A stretch of DNA of 64,000 nt from Xanthomonas campestris pv. badrii (GTDB lineage: Bacteria > Pseudomonadota > Gammaproteobacteria > Xanthomonadales > Xanthomonadaceae), in assembly GCF_012848175.1 (NCBI RefSeq), contig NZ_CP051651.1, positions 806,001 to 870,000 of the forward strand. Direction: 5' to 3'. Positions 1 through 12,997 of this stretch are shown one piece after another. Made by a program: the position numbers and the translations under genes. Position 1 is the stretch's first letter, and each line of letters opens with the position of its first letter. The notes beneath the pieces were generated by a model. The model made no database searches, was not told the DNA's origin, and worked only from the letters and a program-made list of their open reading frames with translations.

Positions 1-1263
1 GGCGCGTGCGCTCAAATAGCCCGCGTCGTCGAGGCCGGGCGCTGCCTGCGCCTGTTCGAACAACTCCTGCCCGAAGTGCGGCATCTCGCGCTGCGCCTGC
101 GTGCGATTGAACGCAATCAACTGCTCCAGGCTCGCCACGGGCGCGCGGTGGTTCTGCAGATACGCGTTCAAGCCGGCCTTGAATTCGACCAGTAAGACCA
201 TCTGCTCAGCAGCATCCCACTTGCCATCCGTGGCCAGGGCCGTCTCAACCACCGTGGCACCTGCCGCGCGCAAGGTCTGCACGGCGCGATCCAATGCGGC
301 GGCGATCACGGGATCCTCGCGCAGTGGATTGCGCAGCAGGCCCAGGCGCGCGCCACGCAGGCTGTCGGGTTTCAGGTGGGCCAGGTAATCGACGCTGGTC
401 GCCGGTGCCTTGGCAGTGGCCGGGTCCTGCGCATCGGGCGCGGCGATGGCCTGCAGCAGCGCGGCCGCGTCGGCCACGCTGCGCGTCATCGGGCCGGCGG
501 TGTCCTGGCTGGCCGAAATCGGGATGATGCCGTCGCGGCTGACCAGGCCTACCGTCGGCTTGAGCCCGACCAGGCCGTTGACCGATGCCGGACAGGTGAT
601 GCTGCCATCGGTCTCGGTGCCGATGCCCACCGTGGCCAGGCTGGCGGCGATTGCCGCACCGGTGCCGGCGCTGGAGCCGCATGGGTTGCGGTCGAGCGCG
701 TAGGGATTGCGGGTCAGCCCGCCGCGGGCGCTCCAGCCGGAGCTGGACTGGGTGGAGCGGAAATTCGCCCACTCGCTCAGGTTGGTCTTGCCCAGGATCA
801 CCGCCCCGGCCGCGCGCAGGCGCTGCACCAGAAAGGCATCGCGGGTTGGATGGAACGCGGCCAGTGCCAGCGAGCCGGCGCTGTTGACCATCGGCACGGC
901 GTCGATGTTGTCCTTGAGCAGCACCGGGATGCCGTGCAACGGTCCGCGCGTGCGGCCGGCGCGGCGTTCGTCGTCGAGCCAGCGTGCCTCGGCTTCGGCC
1001 TGCGGATTGTGTTCGATCACCGCATTGAGCTGCGGGCCGGCGCGGTCGACGCTGGCGATGCGTTGCAGGTAGGCACGGGTCAGTTCGAGGCTGGTGGTGG
1101 TGCCGGCCTGCATGCGCGCCTGCAGGCCGGCCACATCGGCCTCAACCAGTTCCAGCGGTTCGGTGCCGGCGGCCGTGGCGGGTGCATGACGCGTCGGGGC
1201 GTCGGCATGTGTACAGCCGCACAGCGCCAGCAGCAAGGCAAGGCACAAGGTGGTGGGTCGCAT
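1..1263 (-). CDS. Amidase signature family lipoprotein, peptide amidase-like (C-terminus cut by window edge)
   Basis: The reading frame is open from the ATG at 1263 to the left edge (421 codons), so the C-terminal part lies outside the window. The protein begins with a hydrophobic signal and a possible lipobox ending in Cys17 (LCGC), which suggests an envelope lipoprotein. The amidase signature triad is visible: Lys117 in LLKDNID, cis-Ser197 in CGSSAGTGAAIAA and Ser221 in GTETDGSIT, with the 24-residue Ser-Ser spacing usual for the family. This is the fold of Stenotrophomonas peptide amidase, which removes the C-terminal amide of peptides, and also of GatA and FAAH. The exported N-terminus argues against GatA. 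The exact substrate cannot be read from the sequence. Confidence 0.85.
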   Translation of the reverse strand, partial: MRPTTLCLALLLALCGCTHADAPTRHAPATAAGTEPLELVEADVAGLQARMQAGTTTSLELTRAYLQRIASVDRAGPQLNAVIEHNPQAEAEARWLDDERRAGRTRGPLHGIPVLLKDNIDAVPMVNSAGSLALAAFHPTRDAFLVQRLRAAGAVILGKTNLSEWANFRSTQSSSGWSARGGLTRNPYALDRNPCGSSAGTGAAIAASLATVGIGTETDGSITCPASVNGLVGLKPTVGLVSRDGIIPISASQDTAGPMTRSVADAAALLQAIAAPDAQDPATAKAPATSVDYLAHLKPDSLRGARLGLLRNPLREDPVIAAALDRAVQTLRAAGATVVETALATDGKWDAAEQMVLLVEFKAGLNAYLQNHRAPVASLEQLIAFNRTQAQREMPHFGQELFEQAQAAPGLDDAGYLSARA

Positions 1264-1356
1264 CGGCGCGGGTTCCCCGGGAAGTCTGCGCAGGCTAACG
1301 GCGCAGGATCTCGGTGACAACGGATGGCCGTGTCCGCATGGACGGGACAGGGTGGG

Positions 1357-1824
1357 TCAGCGGCGACGCCGGACCAGATCGCGTGCCAGCACGCCGACCA
1401 CGATCAGGTTGATCGCCAGCACGGCCCAGGCGGTCCAGCCAGGATGGCGGACGATGGCGTAGATATCGAATGGCAGATAGATGGCGGCCGACAGGCAGCC
1501 CAGCAGCGAGGCCCAGGCCTTGGCGCGCCACAGGCCCCAGGCTTCCACCACATGCAGCAGGCCGTAGGCCAGCATGGCGGCAGCGGCCAGATGCACGGCA
1601 TCGGGGTTGATGGTCTTGAGCAACGACGGCAGAGCGCCGTGGTCGGGATCCAGGTTGAAGCGGCGGATCAGCGTACTGACCGCATGTTGCAGCGGGAGCG
1701 GGCCCAGAATTTCCAGGCCCGTCGCCGCCAACAGCGCAAGCGCCCCCTTGACCGCCTCGAGCAGGGCGATCGCATGAAGGCCCGGATGCGCACGCGGATC
1801 CGGGCTGTAAGGCTTGCGCTGCAC
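1357..1824 (-). CDS. DUF2127 family integral membrane protein
   Basis: A 155-residue protein starting at a GTG codon 18 bases after the bipA stop, so it is probably co-transcribed with bipA. Four hydrophobic stretches are visible (around residues 15-35, 78-95, 102-120 and 128-148). The pattern GLHAIALLEAVKGALALLA near the N-terminus and the His/Arg-containing loops fit the DUF2127 family of small predicted inner membrane proteins. Function is unknown. The C-terminus ends in a run of arginines, consistent with a cytoplasmic tail. Confidence 0.75.
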   Translation of the reverse strand: MQRKPYSPDPRAHPGLHAIALLEAVKGALALLAATGLEILGPLPLQHAVSTLIRRFNLDPDHGALPSLLKTINPDAVHLAAAAMLAYGLLHVVEAWGLWRAKAWASLLGCLSAAIYLPFDIYAIVRHPGWTAWAVLAINLIVVGVLARDLVRRRR

Positions 1825-1842
1825 GAGCGTGAACGCCAGGGC

Positions 1843-3672
1843 TTAGCCGGAACGGCCAGCGCGCTTGCGCTCGTTCTCGGTCAGGTGCTTCTTGCGCAGG
1901 CGGATTTCCTTCGGGGTGACTTCGACCAGCTCGTCGTCCTCGATGAAGTCCAGCGCCTGTTCCAGCGTGTACTTGATGGCCGGGGTCAGCTTGATCGCAT
2001 CGTCCTTGCCCGACGCACGCATGTTGGTCAGCGGCTTGGTCTTGATCGCGTTGACGGTCAGGTCGTTGTCCTTGGAATGGATGCCGACCAGCTGGCCTTC
2101 GTATACGTTGTCGCCTTCGGCGGCGAACAGGCGGCCACGCTCTTCCAGCGGTCCCAGCGCATAGGCCGGCGTTGCGCCCGGTGCGTTGGCAATCATCACG
2201 CCGTTCTGGCGCTTGGCGATGGCGCCCTGTTCCTTCGGGCCGTAATGGTCGAACACGTGGAACAGCAGGCCCGAGCCCTGGGTCAGGGTGCGGAACTCGT
2301 TCTGGAAGCCGATCAGGCCACGCGCCGGGATCATGTAATCCAGGCGCACGCGGCCCTTGCCGTCCGGCTCCATGTTCTTCAGCTGGCCCTTGCGGGTGCC
2401 CAGCTTTTCCATCACGCCGCCCTGGTGCTGTTCTTCGATGTCCACCACGAGCTGTTCGATCGGCTCCATCAGCTTGCCGTCGATTTCCTTGATGATCACT
2501 TCCGGACGCGACACGGCCAGCTCGTAGCCTTCACGACGCATGTTCTCGATCAGCACCGACAGGTGCAGTTCGCCACGGCCGGAGACCAGGAACTTGTCGG
2601 CGTCCGAGCCTTCCTCGACCTTCAGTGCCACGTTGTGCACCTTCTCGCGGTCCAGGCGGTCGCGCAGCTGGCGGCTGGTCAGGAACTTGCCGCCGGACAG
2701 GTCCTTGTTGCCGGCGAACGGCGAGTTGTTGACCTGGAAGGTCATCGAGATGGTGGGTTCGTCCACGGTCAGCGCCGGCAGCGCCTCAGGGTGGTCGAGC
2801 GCACACACGGTGTCGGAGATGGTCAGTTCCTGGATGCCGGAGATGGCCACGATGTCGCCGGCCTCGGCGCTGTCCTGCTCGATGCGCTCCAGACCCAAAA
2901 AGCCCAGCACCTGCAGCACCTTGCCCTGGCGCTTCTTGCCTTCGCGGTCGATCACGCTGACCGGCATGTTCTTCTTCAAGGTGCCGCGCTGGATGCGGCC
3001 GATGCCGATCACGCCGACGAAGTTGTTGTAGTCCAGCTGGCTGATGCGCATCTGGAACGGGCCGTCCGGGTCCACGTCCGGTGCCGAGACGTGCTGCATG
3101 ATCGCTTCGTACAGCGGGGTCATGTCGCCGTCGCGCACGCTCGAATCCAGGCTGGCGTAGCCGTTCAATGCCGATGTGTAGACGATCGGGAAGTCCAGCT
3201 GCTCGTCGGTGGCGCCGAGCTTGTCGAATAGGTCGAACACCTGGTCGATCACCCAGTCCGGGCGCGCGCCGGGACGGTCGATCTTGTTGACCACCACGAT
3301 CGGCTTGAAGCCCATCGCAAAGGCCTTCTGGGTCACGAAGCGGGTCTGCGGCATCGGGCCGTCCATCGCGTCGACCAGGATCAGCACCGAGTCCACCATC
3401 GACAGCACGCGCTCGACTTCGCCACCGAAGTCGGCGTGTCCCGGGGTGTCGACGATGTTGATGCGGTTGCCCTGCCAGGTGATGGCGGTGTTCTTGGCCA
3501 GGATCGTGATGCCACGTTCCTTTTCCTGGTCGTTGCTGTCCATCACGCGCTCAGCCAGGACGGTGCGTTCGGACAGGGTGCCGGACTGCTTCAGCAGGCA
3601 GTCGACGAGGGTGGTCTTGCCATGGTCGACGTGCGCGACGATGGCGATATTGCGGAGTTTTTCAATGGACAT
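1843..3672 (-). CDS. bipA: Ribosome-associated translational GTPase BipA/TypA
   Basis: A 609-residue protein, close to the 607 of E. coli TypA. The GTPase motifs are clear: [10 protein letters not shown] (P-loop, about residues 13-22), ERGITI (switch I), DTPGHADF (switch II) and NKIDRP (base recognition). The EF-Tu-like domain 2, EF-G-like domains III and V and the family-specific C-terminal domain (ending in GRSG) follow. BipA binds the ribosome, acts in 50S assembly and supports growth in cold or stress and virulence traits. The start is the ATG at 3672. The gene is divergent from the cyclophilin gene, with about 240 bases between them. Confidence 0.97.
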   Translation of the reverse strand: MSIEKLRNIAIVAHVDHGKTTLVDCLLKQSGTLSERTVLAERVMDSNDQEKERGITILAKNTAITWQGNRINIVDTPGHADFGGEVERVLSMVDSVLILVDAMDGPMPQTRFVTQKAFAMGFKPIVVVNKIDRPGARPDWVIDQVFDLFDKLGATDEQLDFPIVYTSALNGYASLDSSVRDGDMTPLYEAIMQHVSAPDVDPDGPFQMRISQLDYNNFVGVIGIGRIQRGTLKKNMPVSVIDREGKKRQGKVLQVLGFLGLERIEQDSAEAGDIVAISGIQELTISDTVCALDHPEALPALTVDEPTISMTFQVNNSPFAGNKDLSGGKFLTSRQLRDRLDREKVHNVALKVEEGSDADKFLVSGRGELHLSVLIENMRREGYELAVSRPEVIIKEIDGKLMEPIEQLVVDIEEQHQGGVMEKLGTRKGQLKNMEPDGKGRVRLDYMIPARGLIGFQNEFRTLTQGSGLLFHVFDHYGPKEQGAIAKRQNGVMIANAPGATPAYALGPLEERGRLFAAEGDNVYEGQLVGIHSKDNDLTVNAIKTKPLTNMRASGKDDAIKLTPAIKYTLEQALDFIEDDELVEVTPKEIRLRKKHLTENERKRAGRSG

Positions 3673-3914
3673 GCGGAAAGGGCCCCTGTCTGGCGCCAGT
3701 CTTGAGATGAGGTAAGCCCGACATTATAGCGGTTTCGTTGCGCTGCCGTTGCGGATTGACGCAAGTCGATTCAGATCGCCCATTCAGCCAGTGTGACGGC
3801 CGGGGGGCCGGGGCGGGCAGGTCCGTTGGACCATGGTCGTAACCGCGCGGCCGGTCACGCGCCCGGGTGTATCCTAATGGGCTGATGATCACTCCAGAAC
3901 CTGCAAGGATTTCC

Positions 3915-4409
3915 ATGTCCCTGATCGCCACCTTCGACACCTCCCGCGGCCCGATCGTTGTCGAGCTGTACCCGGAGAAGGCTCCGCTGACGGTTGCCAA
4001 CTTCGTCAACCTGGCCAAGCGCGGCTTCTACAACGGCCTGAGCTTCCACCGCGTCATCGCCGATTTCATGATCCAGGGCGGCTGCCCGGAAGGTTCCGGC
4101 CGCGGCGGCCCGGGCTACCGTTTCGAAGACGAGACCAATAACGGCGTGGGCCACGAGCGCGGCGTGCTGTCCATGGCCAATGCCGGCCCGAATACCAACG
4201 GCAGTCAGTTCTTCATCACCCACACCGCCACCCCGTGGCTGGACGGCAAGCACACCGTGTTCGGCAAGGTCACCCAGGGCCTGGACGTGGTGGATAGCGT
4301 TGCCCAGGGCGACACCATCAACACGCTCACCATCGAAGGCGATACCGACGCCGTGCTGGCCGCCAAGGCCGACCGCGTTGCGGAGTGGAACAAGATCCTC
4401 GCCGCCTGA
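3915..4409 (+). CDS. ppiB: Cytoplasmic peptidyl-prolyl cis-trans isomerase, cyclophilin type
   Basis: A 164-residue single-domain cyclophilin, the same length as E. coli PpiB and without a signal peptide. Active-site features are visible: [13 protein letters not shown], the Gly-rich GYRFEDE loop, [15 protein letters not shown] and [12 protein letters not shown]. The ATG at 3915 follows an AAGGA ribosome binding site at 3904-3908. An in-frame start 48 bases upstream would add an unsupported N-terminal tail. It catalyses proline isomerisation during protein folding. A GC-rich hairpin follows at 4426-4448. Confidence 0.95.
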   Translation: MSLIATFDTSRGPIVVELYPEKAPLTVANFVNLAKRGFYNGLSFHRVIADFMIQGGCPEGSGRGGPGYRFEDETNNGVGHERGVLSMANAGPNTNGSQFFITHTATPWLDGKHTVFGKVTQGLDVVDSVAQGDTINTLTIEGDTDAVLAAKADRVAEWNKILAA

Positions 4410-4425
4410 TCGCAAGTTCCCGTCG

Positions 4426-4448
4426 AACGGCCGCCGTGTGCGGCCGTT
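4426..4448 (+). terminator. Hairpin after ppiB, possible intrinsic terminator
   Basis: A perfect 9-bp stem (AACGGCCGC / GCGGCCGTT) with a 5-base loop lies 17 bases after the ppiB stop. The T tract is poor, so termination may be weak and some read-through into mdh is possible. Confidence 0.45.
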
Positions 4449-4516
4449 TGCTCGTCAACGCGCGCCGCCAGGCCTTGCGGCCCCGCCAGCGCGCCACCCC
4501 CACCAACGCTTTTTAG

Positions 4517-5518
<1,002 letters not shown>

Positions 5519-5543
5519 GCACCACGGTTGCTGCAAGTCGAAA

Positions 5544-5569
5544 CGCCGGGCACTGCCCGGCGTTTTTTT
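5544..5569 (+). terminator. Rho-independent terminator of mdh
   Basis: An 8-bp perfect GC stem CGCCGGGC / GCCCGGCG with a 3-base loop, extended by A-T pairs and followed by seven T residues, starts 25 bases after the mdh stop. Confidence 0.93.
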
Positions 5570-5694
5570 GTGTCTGCCCACCCGCGGTGACGACGGCGGG
5601 TGGGCATCGCGGCGGTGCTGCGTGCAGTGACAACGCGGCGCACCTGCGCTCGGTGATTCGGCGGCCAAGGTGCGTGCCCTGGTCGCGTTATCGC

Positions 5695-6309
5695 TTACTC
5701 CAGGCCTTCGGCTTTCAGCGCGGCCTGCACGTCGGCATCGGCCTGCATGCGCTGGAAGAAGGCACCCAGTGCCGTCAGCCCACTCAGGTCCACGCCGGCC
5801 TTGCGGGCCCAGCGCAAGGTTACGAACAGATACGCATCGGCGCCGGTATGGCTGTCGCCGGCCAGCCACTGGCGGCCCTGCAGATGCGCATCGGCACGCG
5901 CGTAGAGCGTGCGCAGCTTGCTGCGCGCATCGTCCTGGCTGCGCGCGATCAATGCCTGATCCTGCAGGTAGGCGGTGCTGCCGAAGATCGGCTTGAAGGT
6001 CGGGTGGACGTCGGCGTTGGAAAACCCGATCCAGCGATTGATCTCGGCACGGCTGCGCGCGCTGCCATCACCGCCCAGGCCGGTCAGCGGCGCAATATCG
6101 GCGATGTAATTCAAGATGGCGGCGTTCTGCGTCAGCGCCCAATCGTCGATCAGCAGCAACGGCACGGCACCTGCCGGATTGAGCTGCAGATAGTCGGGCG
6201 ACTTCATGGTGGCGGCGTCGACCACCACCAGATCGAACGGCAGCCCGGACCAGCGCAGGACGATGTGGTCAGCGAGCGAGCAGGCGCCGGGCTTGGTGTA
6301 GAGCTTCAT
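5695..6309 (-). CDS. Glutathione S-transferase, GstA/beta-class type
   Basis: A 204-residue protein. The N-terminal thioredoxin-like domain starts MKLYTKPGACSLADHI, nearly the pattern of E. coli GstA, with the beta-class Cys10 in PGACS and the NPAGAVPLL cis-Pro segment. An all-helical C-terminal domain follows from about residue 90. The start at 6309 matches the family N-terminus; the longer in-frame extension to 6396 has no family support. It conjugates glutathione to electrophiles or acts in redox detoxification; the substrate is unknown. Confidence 0.9.
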   Translation of the reverse strand: MKLYTKPGACSLADHIVLRWSGLPFDLVVVDAATMKSPDYLQLNPAGAVPLLLIDDWALTQNAAILNYIADIAPLTGLGGDGSARSRAEINRWIGFSNADVHPTFKPIFGSTAYLQDQALIARSQDDARSKLRTLYARADAHLQGRQWLAGDSHTGADAYLFVTLRWARKAGVDLSGLTALGAFFQRMQADADVQAALKAEGLE

Positions 6310-6609
6310 GGTCAATCCAGTGAGGAACAGGACCGCAAGCTTAGCCGGGTTGTCCCGCAAGCTGTGGCGCGCCTCGACAAGCGGTACGCAGTGCAATGAC
6401 GGCTGCGCGTGGCGTTGTGCATCGCTGCAGGCGTTGCGGCCAATGACGTTCCGGCGCGAGGCGGCTTGCTCACCGCAAACTCAGCTGCCGGTAGTTCGGC
6501 AGCATACGCACCGCTGCGCGCCGTTCGATCCAAGCAAACATAGCGCAAGCGGTTGCAGAGGCGTGATGGCGGCGGTATCGACACGCCGCAGCACGGTGAG
6601 GCGTGTTGC
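6310..6609. other. Intergenic stretch, no gene seen
   Basis: Between the GST start and the SleB-like gene end I see only low-quality open frames in several phases and no RNA gene. It presumably holds the GST promoter. Confidence 0.5.
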
Positions 6610-7071
6610 TTACGACGCCGTGCGCGGACGCAGCTTCTGCACGCGATAGAACGTGTGGCCGCCGATGGTTGCCACCTGGTAGGCATTGCGCCAGCTCGGG
6701 CTTGCAATTGCGCTGGCGGCAAAGTGACTGGCACCCGGCACGATTTCCTTGCGCTGACCCGCAGGCAATGCCCAATTGCGTTCTGCAGCCAGTGCCACAC
6801 CCAGCGCCTTGTTCCAGGCGTCATCGTTCTTCAGCTGTGTGCCGGGGGCCACGATGGTCGGTGCGAACTGCTTGCGCGCGGTGACCACCTCGCACATCGA
6901 GTCGCCCCACAGGCCGCTGTCCAGCCGGCGCAGCGCAACTTCAGCGACAGCCTGCTGGCCGCGCAAGGTCTGGTCGCGCGCCTCCAGGTACACGGTGGTA
7001 CTCAAGCACAGCGAATCTGCAGCTGGCTGCGGCATCAATTGCGCCAGCCAGAAAATCCAAATCATCTTCAT
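6610..7071 (-). CDS. SleB-like cell wall hydrolase (Hydrolase_2 family)
   Basis: A 153-residue protein from the ATG at 7071, which has a good AAGGAG ribosome binding site 6 bases upstream. The N-terminus is hydrophobic (MKMIWIFWLAQLMPQPA), consistent with export. TTVYLEARDQTLRGQQAV carries the conserved Glu of the SleB/Hydrolase_2 lytic transglycosylase fold. GASHF and YRVQKLRPR near the C-terminus resemble the family ending. It probably cleaves peptidoglycan in the periplasm. It is monocistronic, with a long upstream gap. Confidence 0.8.
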   Translation of the reverse strand: MKMIWIFWLAQLMPQPAADSLCLSTTVYLEARDQTLRGQQAVAEVALRRLDSGLWGDSMCEVVTARKQFAPTIVAPGTQLKNDDAWNKALGVALAAERNWALPAGQRKEIVPGASHFAASAIASPSWRNAYQVATIGGHTFYRVQKLRPRTAS

Positions 7072-7726
7072 ACAACTCCTTGCTCCGTATGGGCCGGTCC
7101 GCAGGGCATCCAAGGTGGATGCACCAGTGCGAAGGGCTTGGCGTCATGGGGAGGCGACCTGTCACGGGCCGCCCGGTCTCCGGCGAAAGAGAGCTGCCGA
7201 AGGCGCCCACCAAGTGGGTGGGTCAAAAAGTTGGCGCAAGGTAGGCGTCGATCACAGAATCGTGGCTGAATGGGCGGGGTTGACGCGGTGCAATGCCTGC
7301 TGCGCCTGCTTGGCGCACTGGTGCGTATCCCACTGCAGCAGTGCATGCGCGTCGCATCGGCACAGCGACAGCGCGGGCGCTGGTTGCACCGGCGTTGATG
7401 CATCTGCAATGAGGCGCGCATTGCCTCAAGGCGTGACACCTTCATGCTGGCTGCACGTGTTTTTCCGTGCATCGTCAACAGCCGGGCATATCGATTGGAA
7501 CGTCGTCGACCGGTGTCGTATCAGTCAATCAATACGTGGCGACACGTACATGCATGGCACTAGATAACGCCACTTGCGCATCCTGTAGCGGACGTTGGCA
7601 TCAACCCACTGCGCGTCGCCTCTTGACTGCTGGAAGCATTGCCGTCTTTCGCTGCGACGATGCACGCCGTTGCGTGCGTCGATAGAGATCTGGATGCGCG
7701 CTTATCGGGAGATGCTTTCAGAATCG
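7072..7726. other. 655-base intergenic region, no gene recognised
   Basis: Open frames here are short, in conflicting phases and rich in Arg, Ser and Cys, as expected of non-coding GC-rich DNA. I see no RNA gene, no repeat and no recognisable gene remnant. The local base composition is less GC-biased than in the flanking genes. Confidence 0.5.
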
Positions 7727-9031
7727 TTATGGCATTGCCGCTCTTTCAACAGGCGGCTTCTGTCCGAAAGTGGTTTTCGATGCGTTGCCAAAGGTCAGCA
7801 GCATGCATGCCGCTCCGCAAAGCATCGGGCCGATCGCCATCGACCATGCCAACTGTGCATGATCCGCATCGTGATCATTGATCAAGTGCAGCAGCAGGCC
7901 GATCAGCACGCTGCCTAGTGCAAGCGCGAGCTGGGCGGCCGCCGTCAGCAAGGCGAAGCCGCGCGCCTGGTGTGCGGGGTCGTGGCGTGTCGACAGTTCG
8001 GCATGCCGCGCCCACACCCACTGGCTGGCGCTGCCGGCTGCCATCCCCAGGCCGAATGCCAGCGCCGCGTCGGGCCACACGCCACGTGTCGTCTGCATCG
8101 CAAACGACAGCCCGAACACGACCAGCATGAACCCGCTGCATCCCAGCCGCTGCAAGGCACCGGTCTGCAGCCGCGCCGCCAACGGCTGTATGGCCACGGT
8201 GCCGACGGCGTAGCTGATCAGAACCGCGCTGCCCCAGCGGGGCAAGGGAAGCAGGGTTTGCGCCAGATATGGCGCCAGTTTGGTGAAGGTGGGCAAGGCC
8301 AGCGACAATGCTGCGATCGCCATCAACGGCAGCCAGCAGGCGCGGTGCAGGCCTGCATTCGGTGCGTGCGCTGGCGGGCCAGCAACGTGGTGCGCATGCG
8401 GTTGCAGCGTGTGGCGCAGCCAGCCTGCCGTCAGCATGGCCAGCGTGCTGACGGCGACCACCACCGTCATGGCGACGGATGCGCCTGCAGACGGCCTGGA
8501 ATGCACGAGCAGCCCGATCGCCGCACTGACCGACAATGCGGCCAGGCCGCTGCCGACCAACCGCAGTGCGCTGATGCCCTTTGCACCACGCCACGGCCAG
8601 CGGCCCAGGCCGAGCAAGGTGTTCTGCGCAACATCGCCCACGGCGTACGCCGCGCGGAACGGCAGGCTGACGAGCAACACGCAGGCCAGGCGCACGGCAG
8701 CGGGCAACAGGGGCACCAGGAACAGCAGTGCCATGGCCACGGCAGCGATCGCAATGCCACGCCATTGCGCGCGACCGGCCCAGGCCAGGCTGCTGCTCGC
8801 CTGCCAGCGACGGGCAGCGAGCAAGCCCATCAGCGCACTGACCACCAATCCCGCTGCAGCCGTCATGCCGGCGGCGGTGGCGCTCAGCTGCACGTATTCG
8901 GTCAGGGCAAAGATCAGCAACAGCTCGCCGGTATACCAGAGCAGGCTCTTGCCGAAGTGCGCAGCCGTGTACGCCAGCATCGCCGACAGTGGCAGGGTGG
9001 GGAGCTGAGGCGATGCCGTCGGGGCGTGCAT
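7727..9031 (-). CDS. MFS/GPH-like membrane transporter
   Basis: A 434-residue protein with about twelve hydrophobic segments, starting at the ATG at 9031 (MHAPTASPQL). The N-terminal pattern HFGKSLLWYTGELLLIFALTE resembles the first helix of GPH/MFS_2 sugar-cation symporters. Basic loops such as AARRW and WPWRGAKG lie between helices. The substrate is not evident. An 84-residue upstream extension of the frame is rejected as non-coding. The fadH-type gene ends about 200 bases away on the other side of its start, on the same strand. Confidence 0.8.
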   Translation of the reverse strand: MHAPTASPQLPTLPLSAMLAYTAAHFGKSLLWYTGELLLIFALTEYVQLSATAAGMTAAAGLVVSALMGLLAARRWQASSSLAWAGRAQWRGIAIAAVAMALLFLVPLLPAAVRLACVLLVSLPFRAAYAVGDVAQNTLLGLGRWPWRGAKGISALRLVGSGLAALSVSAAIGLLVHSRPSAGASVAMTVVVAVSTLAMLTAGWLRHTLQPHAHHVAGPPAHAPNAGLHRACWLPLMAIAALSLALPTFTKLAPYLAQTLLPLPRWGSAVLISYAVGTVAIQPLAARLQTGALQRLGCSGFMLVVFGLSFAMQTTRGVWPDAALAFGLGMAAGSASQWVWARHAELSTRHDPAHQARGFALLTAAAQLALALGSVLIGLLLHLINDHDADHAQLAWSMAIGPMLCGAACMLLTFGNASKTTFGQKPPVERAAMP

Positions 9032-9233
9032 GCAGCCGGTTATAGCCGGACTCTGCGACAACAAAAAGAACGCCGCAGGATGCGGCGATCGCGGCCTGGC
9101 GACGGCTGAGGTAGTGACCTGGCAATGACGCGCCCGGCGACAAGGATGTTTGGTGGCCAGCAACACGAACGCTGGCGCTATCCGTCCGCCTTGCGCAACG
9201 CGCTGCAAGAGCACCGGCGTACCGGCGCAGGGA

Positions 9234-11405
<2,172 letters not shown>

Positions 11406-11560
11406 TCAGGGTTTGCGCCGCGCCTGCCTCTGCGTCCGGACGCGCCTGTCCCCGACGCGCGTGGCCTGCGAAGGGCAAGTCCCGGCGTCTTCTTTCCTGT
11501 TTCGCCGAGACGCGCGGCAGCATCAACGCCGGACAGGCAATGACGTGGCGATTGTGATGG

Positions 11561-12583
11561 CTACCAGCCGGCCAAGGTCAGCTTGCCGATGGTGCTGCCG
11601 CTTTCCAGCCGACGGTGCGCTTCACGCAAGGTGCCGGCATTGATCGGCGACAGCGTTTCGGTGTGTGTCGTGCGCAGCTCACCTGCGTCGATCAGGCTCG
11701 CCGCACGGTTGAGGATGCGATGCTGTTCCACGATGTCGTCGGTGGCGTAACGCGAGCGGGCGAACATCAGCTCCCAATGGATGCCGATGCACTTGGACTT
11801 GTACGGGTCGCCGATCGCCAACGGACCGCGCGGCTCGACGATCAGGCCGACATGCCCTTGCGGCGCCAGGATCTCGCCCAGCGGTTGCCAGTAGCGATCG
11901 GTGTCGGCCAGGTTCAGTGCCGCATCCACGTTGTGCAGGCCCAGCGCCTGCAACTGCGGGTGCAGCGGTTGATGATGATCGATCACATGCTGGGCGCCCA
12001 TCTGACGCACCCACTCGATGCTTTCCGGCCGCGATGCGGTGGCGATCACCGTGAACCCGGCATGCCGCGCCAGCTGGATCGCGATCGAGCCAACCCCGCC
12101 GGCGCCGCCGATGATCAGCAGATGCCGGCCGCGGTTGCGTGCGCCATCGAAGGCGAACGGCATGCGCTGGAACAGCAGCTCCCACGCCGTGAGTGTGGTC
12201 AATGGCAGTGCAGCGGCCTGCGCAAAGCTCAGCGAGGTGGGCTTGCAGCCGGCGATGCGCGCATCCACCAGTTGGTACTGCGCGTTGCTGCCCGGACGGC
12301 TGATGTCGCCGGCGTAATAGACCTCATCGCCTACCGCAAACGCGGTGACGTCCGGACCCACGGCCTCGATCACGCCGGCAGCGTCGTAGCCCAGGATCTT
12401 GGGTGCTTCCAGGGTCTGCGGCTTGGGCGCGCGTATCTTGGTGTCGACCGGATTCACCGAGATCGCTTCCACTCGTACCAAGACGTCATACCCCGACGGC
12501 GCTGCGGGAGCCGGAAGCTCCATGTCAAGCAACGCTGCCGGGTCGTCGATCGGAAGATAACGTGTGAGGGCGACAGCTTTCAT
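11561..12583 (-). CDS. Zinc-binding-type alcohol dehydrogenase / quinone oxidoreductase (MDR superfamily)
   Basis: A 340-residue medium-chain dehydrogenase. The N-terminal GroES-like domain (VRVEAISVNPVDTKIR, LGYDAAGVIEAVG) is followed by a Rossmann NADPH domain with GGAGGVGSIAIQLARHAG at about residues 155-172. The cysteine ligands of zinc enzymes are not evident, which points to the zinc-less ZADH quinone oxidoreductase branch. The start at 12583 follows AGGAG at good spacing. The substrate is unknown. Confidence 0.85.
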   Translation of the reverse strand: MKAVALTRYLPIDDPAALLDMELPAPAAPSGYDVLVRVEAISVNPVDTKIRAPKPQTLEAPKILGYDAAGVIEAVGPDVTAFAVGDEVYYAGDISRPGSNAQYQLVDARIAGCKPTSLSFAQAAALPLTTLTAWELLFQRMPFAFDGARNRGRHLLIIGGAGGVGSIAIQLARHAGFTVIATASRPESIEWVRQMGAQHVIDHHQPLHPQLQALGLHNVDAALNLADTDRYWQPLGEILAPQGHVGLIVEPRGPLAIGDPYKSKCIGIHWELMFARSRYATDDIVEQHRILNRAASLIDAGELRTTHTETLSPINAGTLREAHRRLESGSTIGKLTLAGW

Positions 12584-12997
12584 CGGGACGCTCCTGGTGG
12601 GGAGTTCAGGGTGCGTTGTGAAGCAAGTTGGCTGCAACCATCGGCCCCACAATTCAGCTCGGACGGGGCCTGGCGTTCACCAATGTGGTTTTTGCAGCGC
12701 TCAGCAAGGTCAAAAACAGGCACTGGTGTAAACGTCTTCACCGGGCTTAATTCGGCTCCCGTTCATATCGCGTGCGCGGCAAAAGTGGGCGCCCGGTCCT
12801 TTTCTTCATGAAACTGTATACGTAGTATTGGCTGGGGTTTGCAGCCCTGGCGATTGCTTTCACATGTTATATGACCGTTAACGCGATCTTCACTGAGGCC
12901 GGCTTAATCTGCGCCCCGATGGCTCTGGATGTGACGAGCATCTTTACCAAAAACAACGCCTCTATCGGTTTTATCTCCCAAAGAAGGAGCTGTATAA
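12584..12997. other. 414-base intergenic region upstream of the OmpA porin gene
   Basis: It separates the divergent alcohol dehydrogenase gene from the ompA-like gene and contains no supported reading frame. It is more AT-rich towards the porin gene (around 12820-12990), as expected for a strong promoter and long leader. I could not assign -35 and -10 boxes with confidence. Confidence 0.5.

Noticed and set aside
1324..3231. 635-codon open frame antisense to bipA
   Set aside because: A mirror frame of a GC-rich gene: composition is His/Gln/Arg/Val-rich without known motifs, and bipA on the other strand is unambiguous.
7068..7478. 136-codon minus-strand open frame upstream of the SleB-like gene
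   Set aside because: Cys/Arg/His-rich composition without motif, typical of non-coding frames.
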